A stretch of 64,000 nucleotides of DNA, from contig NC_060232.1 in assembly GCF_021155775.2 (NCBI RefSeq), forward strand, positions 39,660,089 through 39,724,088. Reading direction: 5' to 3'. Positions within the stretch are counted from its first letter, which is position 1; each line of letters starts with the position of its first letter. The position numbers and the translations under genes are program-made. The stretch comes from Neodiprion pinetum (taxonomy: Eukaryota > Arthropoda > Insecta > Hymenoptera > Diprionidae). The notes under the pieces are model-generated. The model was not told where the DNA came from and did no database searches. It was given only the letters and a program-made list of their open reading frames with translations. This document shows, one piece after another, positions 53,013-64,000 of the stretch.

Positions 53013-53731
53013 TAGGGATGGTAAGATCGATTCCGATTCTACCCGAGAATCGATTCTGTGGTCAAAAAACTCGATTCTTTAGATTCGATTCCCAGTTATC
53101 AGAATCGATCTAGAATCGATTCTTAGCGATCGATTCTATAATTTATTTTAAAACCGGAGTAATGACACTATAGCATCAATATTGAATGAAAAATGGTCCA
53201 AAGTATATATCATTATGAAAATATTTTAAATTTAGCGCTCTCTATGCGCTCGCATCGTTTTCTGACCCTCCTTATTTTTTTTTCTTTTTTTTTTTTTTAA
53301 CCAATCATCTTACAAATATGTATGTTTTTATGACATATATAGTTCATTTTCTTTTTATTTTCACATGGAGATAGCGCCTTCTATATTAAGATAGATATAT
53401 GCAAATTAGTTGTAATATGTAAAATGGCGCCTAGTCCGGTATGGATTTATTTTACAAAAATTGATAAGGGGAATAACGTAAAGTGCAATGAATGTAATAA
53501 AAATTTAACTTATAAAAATAGTACGTCGGCTCTAATTAAACATTTAAAAAAAGTTCATAACATTGAACTACCTAATTCGTCGAATGAATCAAAAAAAAGA
53601 AAAATCTTACTCAGAATCGATTCTTTAAAAGAATCGATTCTTGAAATTGATTAATCGATTCTGAGAATCGAAATCTCGGAAAAAAGAATCGGAATCGAGA
53701 ATCGATTCTTCAGCTCATGTTTCCATCCCTA
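53013..53731 (+). mobile_element. Non-autonomous hAT element with BED zinc-finger ORF
   Basis: The ends are TAGGGATGG (53013-53021) and its exact complement CCATCCCTA (53723-53731). They are flanked by a perfect 8-bp direct repeat GGCTGCGT at 53005-53012 and 53732-53739. Eight-bp target duplications and short TIRs of this form are hAT hallmarks. Both ends carry clusters of ATCGATTC/GAATCGAT motifs, probably subterminal transposase-binding repeats. The element is 719 bp, far too short for a full hAT transposase, and its only sizeable ORF is a BED finger at 53424-53654. Confidence 0.9.
53424..53654 (+). CDS. BED-type zinc finger protein, hAT transposase remnant
   Basis: A 76-residue ORF with intact ATG and stop inside the hAT element. 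A BED signature is visible: SPVWIYF near residues 4-10, then Cys21-x2-Cys24, then His40-x4-His45. BED fingers are the N-terminal DNA-binding module of many hAT transposases. The RNase-H catalytic domain and dimerisation region are missing. The last ~15 residues are read from the right subterminal ATCGATTC repeats, so an internal deletion seems to have joined the finger exon to the element's 3' end. Expression is unknown. It could be a decayed 5' fragment or a DNA-binding product able to compete with full transposase. Confidence 0.7.
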   Translation: MAPSPVWIYFTKIDKGNNVKCNECNKNLTYKNSTSALIKHLKKVHNIELPNSSNESKKRKILLRIDSLKESILEID

Positions 53732-54185
53732 GGCTGCGTGTGTGCGACATCGGTTCCCGTTCCAGCCATCATCGTGTGTGTAAGCGGGAACCGGATGGTA
53801 TATTTCTAGTGAAAAATGCATGATCAATGAAAAGTTGATGCATCCAGTATTCAAGACTTCGTATACGGAGGAAGCCTCGCGTCTCGCGGCCCCTGCTCAC
53901 ATCAACTTTGCTCGTTTGATAGCAGAGTCAACTTTCTCCATTAGGATATATTATTCATGGCTAATCATTAGGCGGGAAAATATACCTATACTTGCAGGTC
54001 CCTGTTGTTCTATAATCCCTCTCCGACTGCACCCCGCAGGCGCGGAATTACATATCGGGGCCACCATTTTTCACCCTTCTAACAACGATTCGCCGCTTCA
54101 TTTTTCACCAATGTCCGCCAACTCACCGTTCACTACCCCAAATCATACAGTAGAGCCCCGCGAACGTCCGGGACTCGTGATATGC

Positions 54186-54553
54186 ACACTGTACGCTTGG
54201 GGAAAATGAATCTAAGACTGCTCATTTTTTACACTAGACAGTTATGTTGGCAACACAACTACAGCGCCACCGTCGGCCGAGCGCGAAACAAACTCAATTT
54301 CAATAAATATAACGTAACCCATGACCTTTGAATCTAACCTTAGAATACCGCAGGGATAATGACTTGTTGGATTGATACGTCAATTCTTAGGTTAGATTCG
54401 ACGGTCACGGGTTACGTTATGTTTATTGAGATTGAGTTTGTTTCGCGCTCGGCCGACTGTGGCGCTGTATGCTTCTTTGTGTTGCCAACGTAACTGTCTA
54501 GTGTAAAAAATTACCCGTCTCAGATTCATTGTCCCCAAGTGTACCCACAGTGT
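54186..54553. mobile_element. Near-perfect fold-back element, about 370 bp
   Basis: Left arm 54186-54347 and right arm 54387-54553 are complementary over about 160 bp with few mismatches, around a 40-nt loop. Matched blocks include TTTTTTACACTAGACAGTTA, GTCGGCCGAGCGCGAAACAA, AACTCAAT.TCAATAAA and TATAACGTAACCC. Arm identity is the highest of any fold-back here, suggesting recent origin or ongoing gene conversion. No target duplication was identified at these ends. Confidence 0.8.
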
Positions 54554-56522
54554 CCGCCATTAAACAAGGAGAGTGTCGAACCTACGGATCACGGATATTC
54601 CTGAAACTTTCAAAAGTGTTTCTTTGTCCCAAAATATGAAGCTGGATTCTGTCGAGTACTTTCATCCGATGAGCAGTTCTTGACTTCTATATTAACAGTT
54701 TAACGAATGATCTAATAAACGAAACCCGTTGTGTATTTTTGCCTCAAATATTGATCTTCACAGTCCTTTTCCAAAGTTACGACGACAACTTTTCATCCAT
54801 TCGCGAGTAAACGGACGTTTTATTACTTTAAATCCATCGTATAAAAGTGTGAAATACGAATTTCCGAAAACCTAACGGTAGGAACTATACACCGGAAGTT
54901 CCACATTATCACCCAAAGAAAGATTCTTAGAAGTTCCAGCAAATTCTGTGGAGAGTTGAGCCAGAACTTTAAGCTTCTACTGTATACAACATAATGCCGT
55001 GCACAGCATTTGCCTGCTGCAGCTGAACCGACAAATCTCCGTTCAACTCAAATTCTACAGCAGAGTGACGCGCGTTTATTTTGCACAGGACGTTACACCG
55101 CATACCTACTTCAATCCATCCAAATACATATTGGCAAATTCCCCGATGGGCGTGACTGTAACGATCCGGCGGTATATTGTGAAAGTGAAAAACTGCACCG
55201 CAGGAGGATTCCCTCTATAATATTATATACCGTGTGTACAATGGCGGGTAACCTTTTTTTCGTTTCCTCCCGCTCTCCCTCTCTCTCTCTCTCTTCCTCT
55301 CATTCACGCACGAGTGAGCATTAAATTTTTCCTTCTTTTTCTGGGAGTTGGGGGAGCCATTGCTCTTGACAGACGAGAAGAATGCACGGATTGATCGTAA
55401 TTGTTTCCCGACAGATTGTCAAACGTTTCGTGAAAAATTTTGAATAAACGACGAGGCTAGGAGATTTTTCGAGCGATCGATTAATTATCAGCAATGGTCA
55501 ATTCACAGCCGTCGCGAGGTAACGAAACGATGATTTTCGGGAAAAGTAAAGTAAAACGATATTTATTTCCTCCGATCTGAGGTTTGGGAAAACGTCTGTC
55601 GCCTCTGAGAGATTTCTCGATGATGCGAGGATAGACGAAAGAGAGACGAGGGGGATCAGGGCGCTTGGGTTATAGATCGATCAAGCCACAGCAGTTGGAC
55701 GTCAAGAATGCGATGTACAAATTTGTCGAGGGCATTCTATTATGAATTCCTAAGGGATGAGTAAGAGTCCAGTCCGTGAAGATATTGCCCGTCTCACGCC
55801 ACTCTCGTCTTTACGGACCTCATAGAAAGAGGAGCGGGACCGAAAGGCGGGTGAGGAGGAAATATATTTGTATACTCAAAGGCATCCGAAAAGGAACGAA
55901 AAATATGCTGGAAGAAGAATTCACCGGGTAAAATGCTTTAACGCTGTACCTATTCAATCTTTCTCCCTCTCTCTCTCTCTCTCAAAAGATAAATAAATAA
56001 AAACAACAATTAATCATGCAAATTAAAATTTGTTCTGGGTTGAATGATTCTAATTAACAAAAGTGGGTCAATCGAATAAAAAATTCATTCATTGTATAAG
56101 AAATATTTTCTGAACACGATAAGAGAGCGATTTATATCTGCCGATTAAATCCTCTGATTTACACAGCTGAAGAATATCTGTTCGGTTAAAAGTTTACGAT
56201 CATCTTTTCACAGATTAAAATTTTTCTATAAAATCGTTAAAAAATCGACGAACATTATAAAAATATCCGAATAAATTTTCCATCTTCTTCACGATCAATG
56301 CATGCATCGGCCGGTGTTCTGCGTCTGTATAATTTCACGGAAAACTTTCCAACCAGCACAACGCATATTTCTGTAAGAGAATTGGCCAGCTGGCTCAGTC
56401 CTTTCGAGCAGCGTTCGTCGACAGGTATAAAGTCAGGCGATGCGATGCCGAGGCGTCCGGCAGCGTTCGGTTGAGTCAGGTTCCCGCGATTTGATGGCTT
56501 TTTCACACTAGTCAGCAGGAAT

Positions 56523-56563
56523 GGAACGGAACGGAACGGAACCGAACCGAACGGAACGGAACG
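56523..56563. repeat. (GGAAC)n pentanucleotide repeat
   Basis: Eight pentamer units GGAAC/CGAAC. Variant clusters of the related GGTTC word occur near 15042-15060. Confidence 0.9.
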
Positions 56564-58587
56564 GCTCGTCCACTGCCCGGTGAATCACCAGACGCTTGCG
56601 CCAAGCGATAAGCGAAGGTAAATGGGTCAACCTATTTACCAGTTTATGACTCGTGCTTTTTATTCAGCCCTCCCCCACCCGCTCCTTCCTTTCCCTTCTT
56701 CTCTTCTCTCTTCACGGTTCAGATAGGCGGTCTGCAGGCTCAGCTGCGCCTCGTATGCACAGATTTACACGCAACTGCTCTGCGTGTGTGCATCAAAATC
56801 GACCATTGTCGTTTATCGCTGTACGTACATATAATTGTGTTCGTTTCAGGTTTTATATACACATACATGTGCGTATACGTATATTTATATCAGTGTATGT
56901 TGCAGTGTGTCGGCGCGAAATCAGTCCAGGGATCCAGCAACAGGGCATTGAACCTCTTACCGCCCGAGAAGCGAAGGCAGTACCTTTTAACTGACTTTTA
57001 TTATTTACCGCGAATAATTGATAGATGTAATATAATTTATTGAACGAAGGGTGAATAAATTGTATGAGCGAGTTTTTCAGATGTTAATAATTTTCTGTTA
57101 CGTTTAACATATGCTTGTATTTTTTTATTTATTTTTTTTTTCTAGAATTTATAGATAGTATATGTAGACGTTTTTGTTATAAAATTATCGAAAGATACAT
57201 GGAGTGTTTCTGTACATAAAATTTCTCTACGAAGAGGATTGAAAAATTAAAAACACGAAAAATGTTAACGATGAAGTTCGTATGAAGCAGGTATTCAACG
57301 AGAAATATGTTAATTTTATATTTTTCGCATTAAAAATGGTCGATATCATGCAATACTTGGTAATAATTTTTGTCTTGTGAGCGTGTATAAAATCGCAATG
57401 TCCGCAATATTTAGAACCAGGGAATTTAACCGCGGATCGAAGAAGAATGAGAATCGAAATTACATACGGAATAGATCTCTAGAACACAGCTCGATACATA
57501 ATTTAAGAGAGCTTATGGAGAGATTTCACTATTTTCTCCACAATTTTTTACGTCAAAACACTGCTCGAAATAAAAAGCGCAAGTTTTTTTTTTTTTTTGA
57601 TTTATTTTAACTATCTTTGTCTAAGATATGATTAAATTTACTATTTTCGAATTACTCATTTTTTAAAATGTGAAAAAATTTACAAACATTTAGTGAAATA
57701 CAACAATATTTTTCTGCTCTTGTCGAAAATGGTGTTTTCGAAAACAGCCAAAGATACGCTATTTTAGAATGTGATGATATTAAAAAATAATAATAATTCA
57801 AATAAATTTTTAATATGAAAATAAAATGAAAAAAAAAGAACAAACAATGACATGAGAAAAAAAAACGTACATTTTGGAAATCAAAATGTAACGAACGTAT
57901 CACGATATTAAATATTTATCACTCATACATATTTGTAATAAACAATTAAAGCACGCATCTTTTGCTGCAACGAAACCTCGAATTTCGACAAGGTTTCAAT
58001 CCTTCGTTGTTATATTTTACTACATTTTCCAGAATTATTTCTGATTCCTAAAAAAAAAAAAAAAACAAATTAAATCATAACACAGACAGATGTTGTTGAA
58101 TAATCTTATCAATAAATAGTATCGCACTTTCCTGCTATAACTTTGACGTGAAAAATTCCACGGCAAATATAAAACCTGAACATCCGGTCTGGATCGATAC
58201 CTATCTCACGGAATGCACCGTGAATAAAGTATCTAAAAAAGACTAAAAATAGAAATACGAGAATATCGAAAAGTGGAAGGATGCAGGATGCAGAAAAGGA
58301 CGGAAGTTGTCGGTGCCGAGGGCAACTTGATAGACGCAGGGCGTGAAACAAGAGTCGGAGTGTACACCTATGCATGAACATAACATAAAATAAAGGACTT
58401 GAAAGGAGAAAAAGGAAAAGGGAGGAGAAAAAAGGTAAAAATTTGCAAATGTAAAATGCTCGTCGTCACCCACCGTGACGCCCTTTCACCGCATTCGCAT
58501 TGTTGCTACAACCGACGGAATGACGAAAAGCCGCGTCGGAGGGATTGCGTTACCAAAACTTGTGGTGTGCCCTTCTACGCAGCCGAA

Positions 58588-58618
58588 AGAGGGAGAGAGA
58601 GAGAGAGAGAGAGAGAGG
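58588..58618. repeat. (GA)n microsatellite
   Basis: About 14 GA units within a purine-rich stretch. Confidence 0.9.
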
Positions 58619-59819
58619 GAATCACAATATCTTAGGTCTAATAGGAAATGAGATAAACAAAATAAAATTCAAAGAAATCGTCTAACGTTCTGCAGGTTTA
58701 ATTCTCGCTTCAGGTAATGGGCGGAGCTTTCGTCTGCAGACCGTCCATGCGAACCGCAATATCATGAGAAACAGGCACAGAAGTATCCAGAAAACATTCG
58801 ACTTTCGAACTGTTTTTTGTTGCCTGTGTTCAGTTTTTCAATCTTTATCCTTTGCACGTCTGTCTTTTTTTCGTGGGGCTGGGGGAGGGGATTTGGCTTC
58901 ACCTTCCGCTTCCTACTCAACGAACCGCGTCGTGACCTATAAAAATTATGCACCGTAAGAAAACCTAAAAGTAAAAAAAAAAAAAGAAGAAGAAAAAAGG
59001 TCTCTGCCTAAATAATAACAGAATTTACTATTATCGTAAGAATCGACGTTTAATTGCAAACAGATTTTACTATGCTCGTGAAGATTTTGTATCTTCGAAT
59101 AACAACAGTTGCAGACAGAAGAATAAGGATTCCAGATACGAAATTTGATAATTATAATATCAATTAGCTCTGTACAGCTCAATATACATACAGGTTTTAT
59201 TTATTATTTTTTTAAATATTTTGCCGCTGGTTGATAAAATTGCAAAAATCCTTCTGAGATTCTTGGTAAATAACAATCGGGTAAAACAATTTTTAATCTT
59301 CCGATACACGTTTTACTGTATAACAGCTTGCCAGTCGGCAGGACTATATAAAATTTATATAAAATTCTATCAAAATTTCCCCACGATACGTATAAAATAT
59401 ACACATCTGTATTATTTTCAACATAGAAAATCAGGTTATAGACGAATGCAAATTTTAAACATTCGTTCGACACAACCGCGGATTAAGTTACGGAAGTTGA
59501 GTGTCCATGAATATACAATTACACGTTTCGAGCAGACGAGGGGCTTGGGTGAAATTTCTGTAATATAAGCGGTCTTCAACAGTCGGCGCGACGCAAACCG
59601 CCGAGGCACGTATCAAACGATTGAGACATTTTGACAGTGCAGGCTACTAACGAGCTTTTAATCACAAACTTATAAGCTGTAATCATTACAGGAAACGTCG
59701 CGCCGCCGCGGATCGGTTCCGCCGAATATCCACGATGTACCCACAATTACAGCGAGTAGAATCGAGCCGGACACAACTTGTGTCCCAGTGACTCGAAGAC
59801 GAGAAGACGACGAGCCGTG

Positions 59820-62800
59820 ATGCGTCAGCGGCGAGAAGTTCGATTTGAGCTTCGGAAGTATCGAGACGAGTACTTCAAATCCACCCGTATTTTGCTTGGG
59901 ATCGGATTATTATCCGGCGTATTTCCGCTCTCCCGAAACCCCGAAGGTCTATTCTTGGTCTGAAGTGTGCAGTTAATTGTTTAATTTTTTCTTTATCACC
60001 TTTATGCTCTGCTTATTTTTTACACTTTTCATATTTATTTCGCAACGTGACCGGTATAGAACACTTTTCCGAGTACACCGTAATAAGTTGATAATAAAAA
60101 CTGCCGACTTGACTGTTTTATTAATCTCAAAGTTCGATGTGTTCTTGCGGCGCAATAACTCTGCACTTTGTACCTGTGTCTGTGTGTGTGCATGTACGCA
60201 TAATCGCTGCAGTACAAAAGCAACGGAAGTAGCACCGCGAGGTGCGTTTTGTTTTCGTTAAAAATCACGAATCGCCACGTATACATATATATATATATAC
60301 AGTTGCTACGATTTCAACTGCGCATATGAAGCTATTTTTTCGTCGCTCCGCATGGCCTGTAATAAAAATTTTCCCTCCCAGGCCTACCTTAGTTATACTG
60401 CATTTCGAACTGTGTACACGCCGAAAGAGAAATATTGTCGATTTTACATCTCTCGTAGTGAATATGTGAGCACGGCATCTTTCTTGAAGTTAAATCTGTA
60501 CAGTAATTGTGGCAATATTTACAAACCCGATAATCAGAGTCACAAAACCGATAGTAAAATTTACAATATATGTATATGTGCTTAGGCACATCTATCGGGA
60601 TTAATGTATATTTGACTCCAAGAAAGTGCTGTCCATTAAAATCTACATTACATATCTTTTCGTGCACGATAAGCGTCACACAGTATACAGGGACAATCTT
60701 TTGAAACTTGAAAATCAACCGCGCAGGCGCCGAATAATTCAATCTCATTGGTCGGCGAAATATTTCCGCATCAATATTCTTGTCCGAGATGCAGGCGTGC
60801 CAACGTACGGAAAATGTGTAGGTTTGAATTTTCAAAGAGCATAAGCATTAAATTCCGACCGTTCTTTAAAGAGTCAACTTTCCGAACCGATAACAAATGC
60901 TTCCAAAACCTTTCCGAGTCGCTGCCTCGATTATTTGAGATTCTAACCTCGAAAATTCATATCAACCACATCGCCGGCAGAAACAGTTTGACAGCTGAGA
61001 ACTCGGGATGGCCAGCCTGCGCGAACAGCCGATAAAACTCGCGCATGCGTGGTTAATTTTATATGATATAACGCGTTGAATCATGCAGCGAGGGAAGTAC
61101 CAGATAATCAGACTACGATAAAGTTTTTACAACGTATAAATTTTCCAGCAGGAACTTTCCAGTTCCAATGGACTTCGATGAGGACCCTCTACTCGGTCCT
61201 AGTCTACCTTCTGACCTCCTGCATGGTCGGGTACTCGACTTACGTGAAGGTGCGTACGAATCGCTTCACATCTTCGCTTCTGATTCCGGGTTACTTTTTC
61301 ACAAACGTTTTACAGTTCCTCAACTTCGAGAAGCCCGAGCTCCCCTTCGACGAGTACCTCATCACTCTGATATTCATATTCGCTCTTTTCCCTCACTGGT
61401 TCTTTCAACTCGTCAGCCTGCCCTCGAGCAAAGGAGTCGCTGAATACCTCACGATGTGGACTCGCTTTCAGGTACCTAATAAAGACAACAATCCCCCTCA
61501 CCGAGAATTTCTTCACCCCCGACGTCTCTGATCCTCCAGGCGCACTTTCATCCTCGGCGTCTATTTCCAGAAGCACTTCCTAACGGTGACCGGAAGCCTG
61601 ATAGAGCTCGACTACAGGGCGAAATTCATTGCGGCTCAGTCGGTTGGCACCGCAATGGCCGTAGGCATACCGATATCGCAGACCGTCTTGCTGGGAAGTT
61701 TTACCCTCCTCGAATCCTTCGGATTCTACCACGTCCTCAGCCTCCATACCTTCTTCTGCGTCTGGTGGTCGTTGCAGTGCAGCGCTTTCGTTTGCTCGGT
61801 AAGAACCATGCGGAGGACCATGAAAAAGGTGGGTATTAATCTATGGATGTTTGCTTTTTTCCTTGGGGCGGGTTTGAAATTGCAAATTCGAAATATTCCC
61901 GAAGCGTCGAATTCTAAATTTTCTGACGGCGAAACTTTAAGTCAAGAAATCAAACTTTGACGAAAGCTCAAAGTTTCGCCACCAAATATTTCGGAAGCCG
62001 GCGCTTTCGGAACTTTTTAAATTCGAAACTTCAACCCCGCCCTTTTTCCTCGAGCAATAGGCTCCCAATGAAAATGTTGTACTTCGTAACGATTTCTAAC
62101 GGTACCGTAAATGTACTAATGTCTAGACCTTGTTTCAGAAAAAGAAAAAAATACGTCACCGAATTACGAAAGTATCTACAGCAAGTATAACATGTTGCCT
62201 TTTCTCAATCCTTTTTCTTATGCGTTCAGGAATTGACGGAGAGCTCGTTTTACGTTGACATAAGGCAGTACAGAATGTTATGGATGCACATTTACATGCT
62301 TATCGAAAAGATGTCATCGTCGGTCAGCCACATTTACGGACTGTACTCTCTCGCCCTTTACATGAATCTTTTCGTCTCGGTTTACTGCACGGTTTCGAAA
62401 ATCTTGAGCCCCCAGGAAATCGTCTTCACAGCAAGGTTCGTCGGGTTTATTGTCTGCATATCTTACTTCGGCATTCATCTCTACGGTTTTTCCAATTCCG
62501 CTTACAATATGCACGAGGAAATGACAAACGCCGTCAGAAACGACCTCCTCGACATCCGTCTTCACAGACTGTCAAAATTTAACGCCAAAGAGGTAACGTG
62601 CGGTACAAATTAGCCAGCCGTCTAATTGAATATACACGCTACTCTTCAAACGATTTTATTCCATTAAACATAGGTCGAGTTTTTCCTCGATACGGTCAAC
62701 GCCAGGAAAGTTGCACTTGTAGTGACCGGAAATCTCACGATCAGAAGGAAAACCGTCATCGAGGTGAGAAGTGTGAAGTCGATTTTCCTATAAAATGGTT

Positions 62801-63343
62801 GACAATAATTTATCAAACTCGATAAACTCGGACGAAAAAAGAACAACAAACTGGAAACGAACAATCGAGTCTGTAGAAACGGTGTGATATGATTTCTGAT
62901 TAGTTTTTTAGTACAGAAGGTTCAGCAAGAAAATAAATAAAAAATAAAAACGAGTTTAATACCGTCAAACAAATGTATACAGAAATTTTTATCTTGATCA
63001 ACGCTGCGGTGAAAATCAGCCGCAACAATTCCGGGAAATTTCATATATTACGGTGGAATAAATTAATGTCGCGATAGCGATAGCGTCGATTTGAATAATT
63101 AATTACACACATCGCGTCAAATCTTTCTACAGTTCGTTTATTCCTTTGCGTTTTCCCTTGTTCTTTAATTCTTGCATAATCAATTATGCATCTGAACGAT
63201 TTCTTTTTCTTCTTCTTCTTCTTCTTATTCTTATCAATTTCGAAAACCCAGATCCGATGCCTTTTTCTTTCCAGTACGCTTCTTCGGTGGCGATGTATTG
63301 TCTCGTTCTGCTTCAATTCAAGATCGCTTTACCAAGGACGTAG
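59820..63343 (+). CDS. Gustatory receptor, 7tm_7 family, probably CO2-receptor lineage (six exons)
   Basis: Exons 59820-59946, 61149-61471, 61571-61828, 62230-62592, 62674-62763 and 63275-63343 join with matching phases (one phase-1 intron, then four phase-0 introns) and GT-AG borders into 409 codons, a usual GR length. Hydrophobic segments lie near residues 55-75, 85-101, 112-132, 173-195, 202-225, 270-291, 301-323 and 385-402. The C-terminus carries the insect GR TM7 signature (MYCLVLLQF, 395-403). Recalled similarities to the Gr21a/Gr63a lineage are FDEYL before a hydrophobic stretch ending FP, a WTRF..HF..TG block (146-158), QYRMLW (249-254), and a LLDIRL...AKEVEFFL block before TM7. GRs are ligand-gated cation channels in sensory-neuron membranes. 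The first ATG follows an in-frame stop at 59757-59759. No frame break is seen. An alternative first junction (59957 to 61163) is also in phase. GR family is confident; CO2 lineage is inferred and a sugar-type GR is the main alternative. Confidence 0.85.
59947..61148 (+). other. GR intron 1
   Basis: The donor is GAAG|GTCTAT, a non-optimal match to consensus, and the acceptor is TTTTCCAG|CAG. The intron is about 1.2 kb. It holds a short (TA)n run near 60284-60299 and no recognisable exon. It is the longest intron of the gene; intron 2 is 99 bp and intron 4 is 81 bp. Confidence 0.6.
61829..62229 (+). other. GR intron 3, hosting a fold-back transposon
   Basis: Donor AAG|GTGGGT at 61826-61834 and acceptor TTCAG|GAA ending at 62229. 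Most of the intron is the fold-back element at 61865-62042. A second in-phase donor (TCG|GTAAGA) lies 30 bp upstream at 61798; using it would drop ten residues, mostly basic, from the loop after residue 226. The longer form fits the usual GR intracellular loop better. Confidence 0.7.
61865..62042. mobile_element. Fold-back element, TTCGGAA family, copy C, in GR intron 3
   Basis: Short 178-bp member with ends GGGGCGGG and CCCCGCCC. Flanks TTTTTCCTT (61856-61864) and TTTTTCCTC (62043-62051) match at 8 of 9 bases, giving a 9-bp target duplication as in copy A. Internal words CAAGAAATCAAACTTTGACG and AAAGTTTCGCCACCAAAT match copies A and B. The duplication length and GC-rich ends suggest a Mutator-like origin, but no transposase is present to confirm it. 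Confidence 0.8.
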
Positions 63344-64000
63344 GTACCTAATCCAAGGTGAAGAATTGAAGAAGAATGGATTGACACGATCATTTGGGAG
63401 CAATGACCTTGCAAGTAGTATCGTTTGGCATGTATCGATAAACTTAGCCGTGGATTGTGAAGAAATTTTGATATTCTTCAGCCATTAGATTCGCATTATG
63501 AAAAGTAATTTATGGCCCCTGTCGCGTTATCGAAACTGACCGATCTCTACCGCGAAAAATGGCTTTTCGTGTCGACCGATCGAAGGAAGTTACGAGCTGT
63601 GATGTTGATTCGAGTTCCGAATTAGACTCAATCGATTCAGGACGACGACTTTACTCGACCTTACAAAAATCACTCAGTTATGTTCGGTATTGAATTATTT
63701 ATTCTCAACGTTTGGAGTCGGCGAAATAAAATGAGTAAAATGGATTCGCGAATGATGGCGTCTTGAAATTTTTGGAAAGTAATTTTAGTTTCTTATGATT
63801 GCAGACCGTTGAAAGAGTAAAAATTATTAAGGCTATTGAAACGTTGCATGTTAGTTTCAATTTATATATAATCCAGATTAATTGAAACTTTTTCGCTTAT
63901 ACGTACGTTTATATATCGTATACCTATTATACCGTAAAGTTTCTTCGTGCAGTATGGCCGTGTATACAATTTTCAAGGCAATAAAACATAATTTATAACA
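63344..64000. other. Downstream flank of the GR gene
   Basis: AT-rich DNA with two AATAAA signals; no further gene begins before the window ends. Confidence 0.5.
63725..63730 (+). terminator. Candidate polyadenylation signal for the GR gene
   Basis: AATAAA lies 382 bp downstream of the GR stop codon. A second AATAAA is at 63980-63985. Either could serve; nothing in the sequence decides between them. Confidence 0.3.

Larger units (their letters stand above)
54554..59819. other. No gene recognised; upstream region of the GR gene
   Basis: Microsatellites (CT at 55273-55294 and 55966-55983, GGAAC, GA) and AT-rich DNA. The last 250 bp before the GR start codon becomes GC-richer and may hold its 5' UTR or promoter; no clear TATA/initiator pair was seen. 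Confidence 0.5.

Noticed and set aside
54146..54984. Possible pogo/Tigger-like outer ends (TACAGTAGAG ... CTACTGTA) around the 54.2-kb fold-back
   Set aside because: Only about nine matching terminal bases and no further arm similarity; too weak to call an element.
59560..59600. TATA-like word with a nearby initiator-like word as GR promoter
   Set aside because: Spacing (about 12 bp) is too short for a TATA/initiator pair.
1..64000. CRISPR arrays, rRNA genes, operons
   Set aside because: No regularly spaced identical repeats, no rRNA-like sequence, and the spliced gene structure shows a eukaryotic genome.

Overview
This is an insect nuclear genome window and very gene-poor. One gene can be defended from end to end: a six-exon gustatory receptor (GR, 7tm_7 family) on the + strand at 59820-63343. 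Its residue pattern is closest, from memory, to the carbon-dioxide receptor lineage (Drosophila Gr21a/Gr63a). The DNA is moderately AT-rich but CpG-rich, with many microsatellites, poly-A/T and poly-C tracts and small DNA transposons. With the receptor, this suggests a hymenopteran-type insect, and a sawfly if the receptor assignment holds, since bees, ants and Nasonia lack that lineage. The species is inferred, not shown.

Layout. 1-20 kb: no recognisable gene; two fold-back elements of one family (2.9 and 5.8 kb), AT/CA/GA microsatellites, and somewhat GC-richer blocks at 12.4-13.1 and 16.1-16.8 kb with overlapping but unconvincing open frames. 20-37 kb: non-coding, with small terminal-inverted-repeat elements at 20.1, 27.6 and 32.4 kb, and a possible minus-strand 3' end at 35.6-36.0 kb. 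37-48 kb: the densest mobile-element zone, with two further members of the 32.4-kb MITE family, an inverted repeat at 38.3-39.1 kb, fold-back elements at 42.1 and 47.8 kb that share TIRs, and a 1.7-kb long-arm element at 45.4-47.1 kb. 48-59 kb: a CpG-rich block at 49.4-49.9 kb with a possible first exon, a hAT element at 53.0-53.7 kb with a perfect 8-bp target duplication that encodes only a BED zinc finger, and a near-perfect fold-back at 54.2-54.55 kb. 59.8-63.3 kb: the receptor gene, with a complete fold-back element in its third intron.

The interest lies in the receptor and in the number of non-autonomous element families that can be delimited by TIRs and target duplications. No operon, CRISPR array, rRNA or convincing tRNA gene was seen. 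All exon joins and family assignments were read by eye; no alignment or database search was run.
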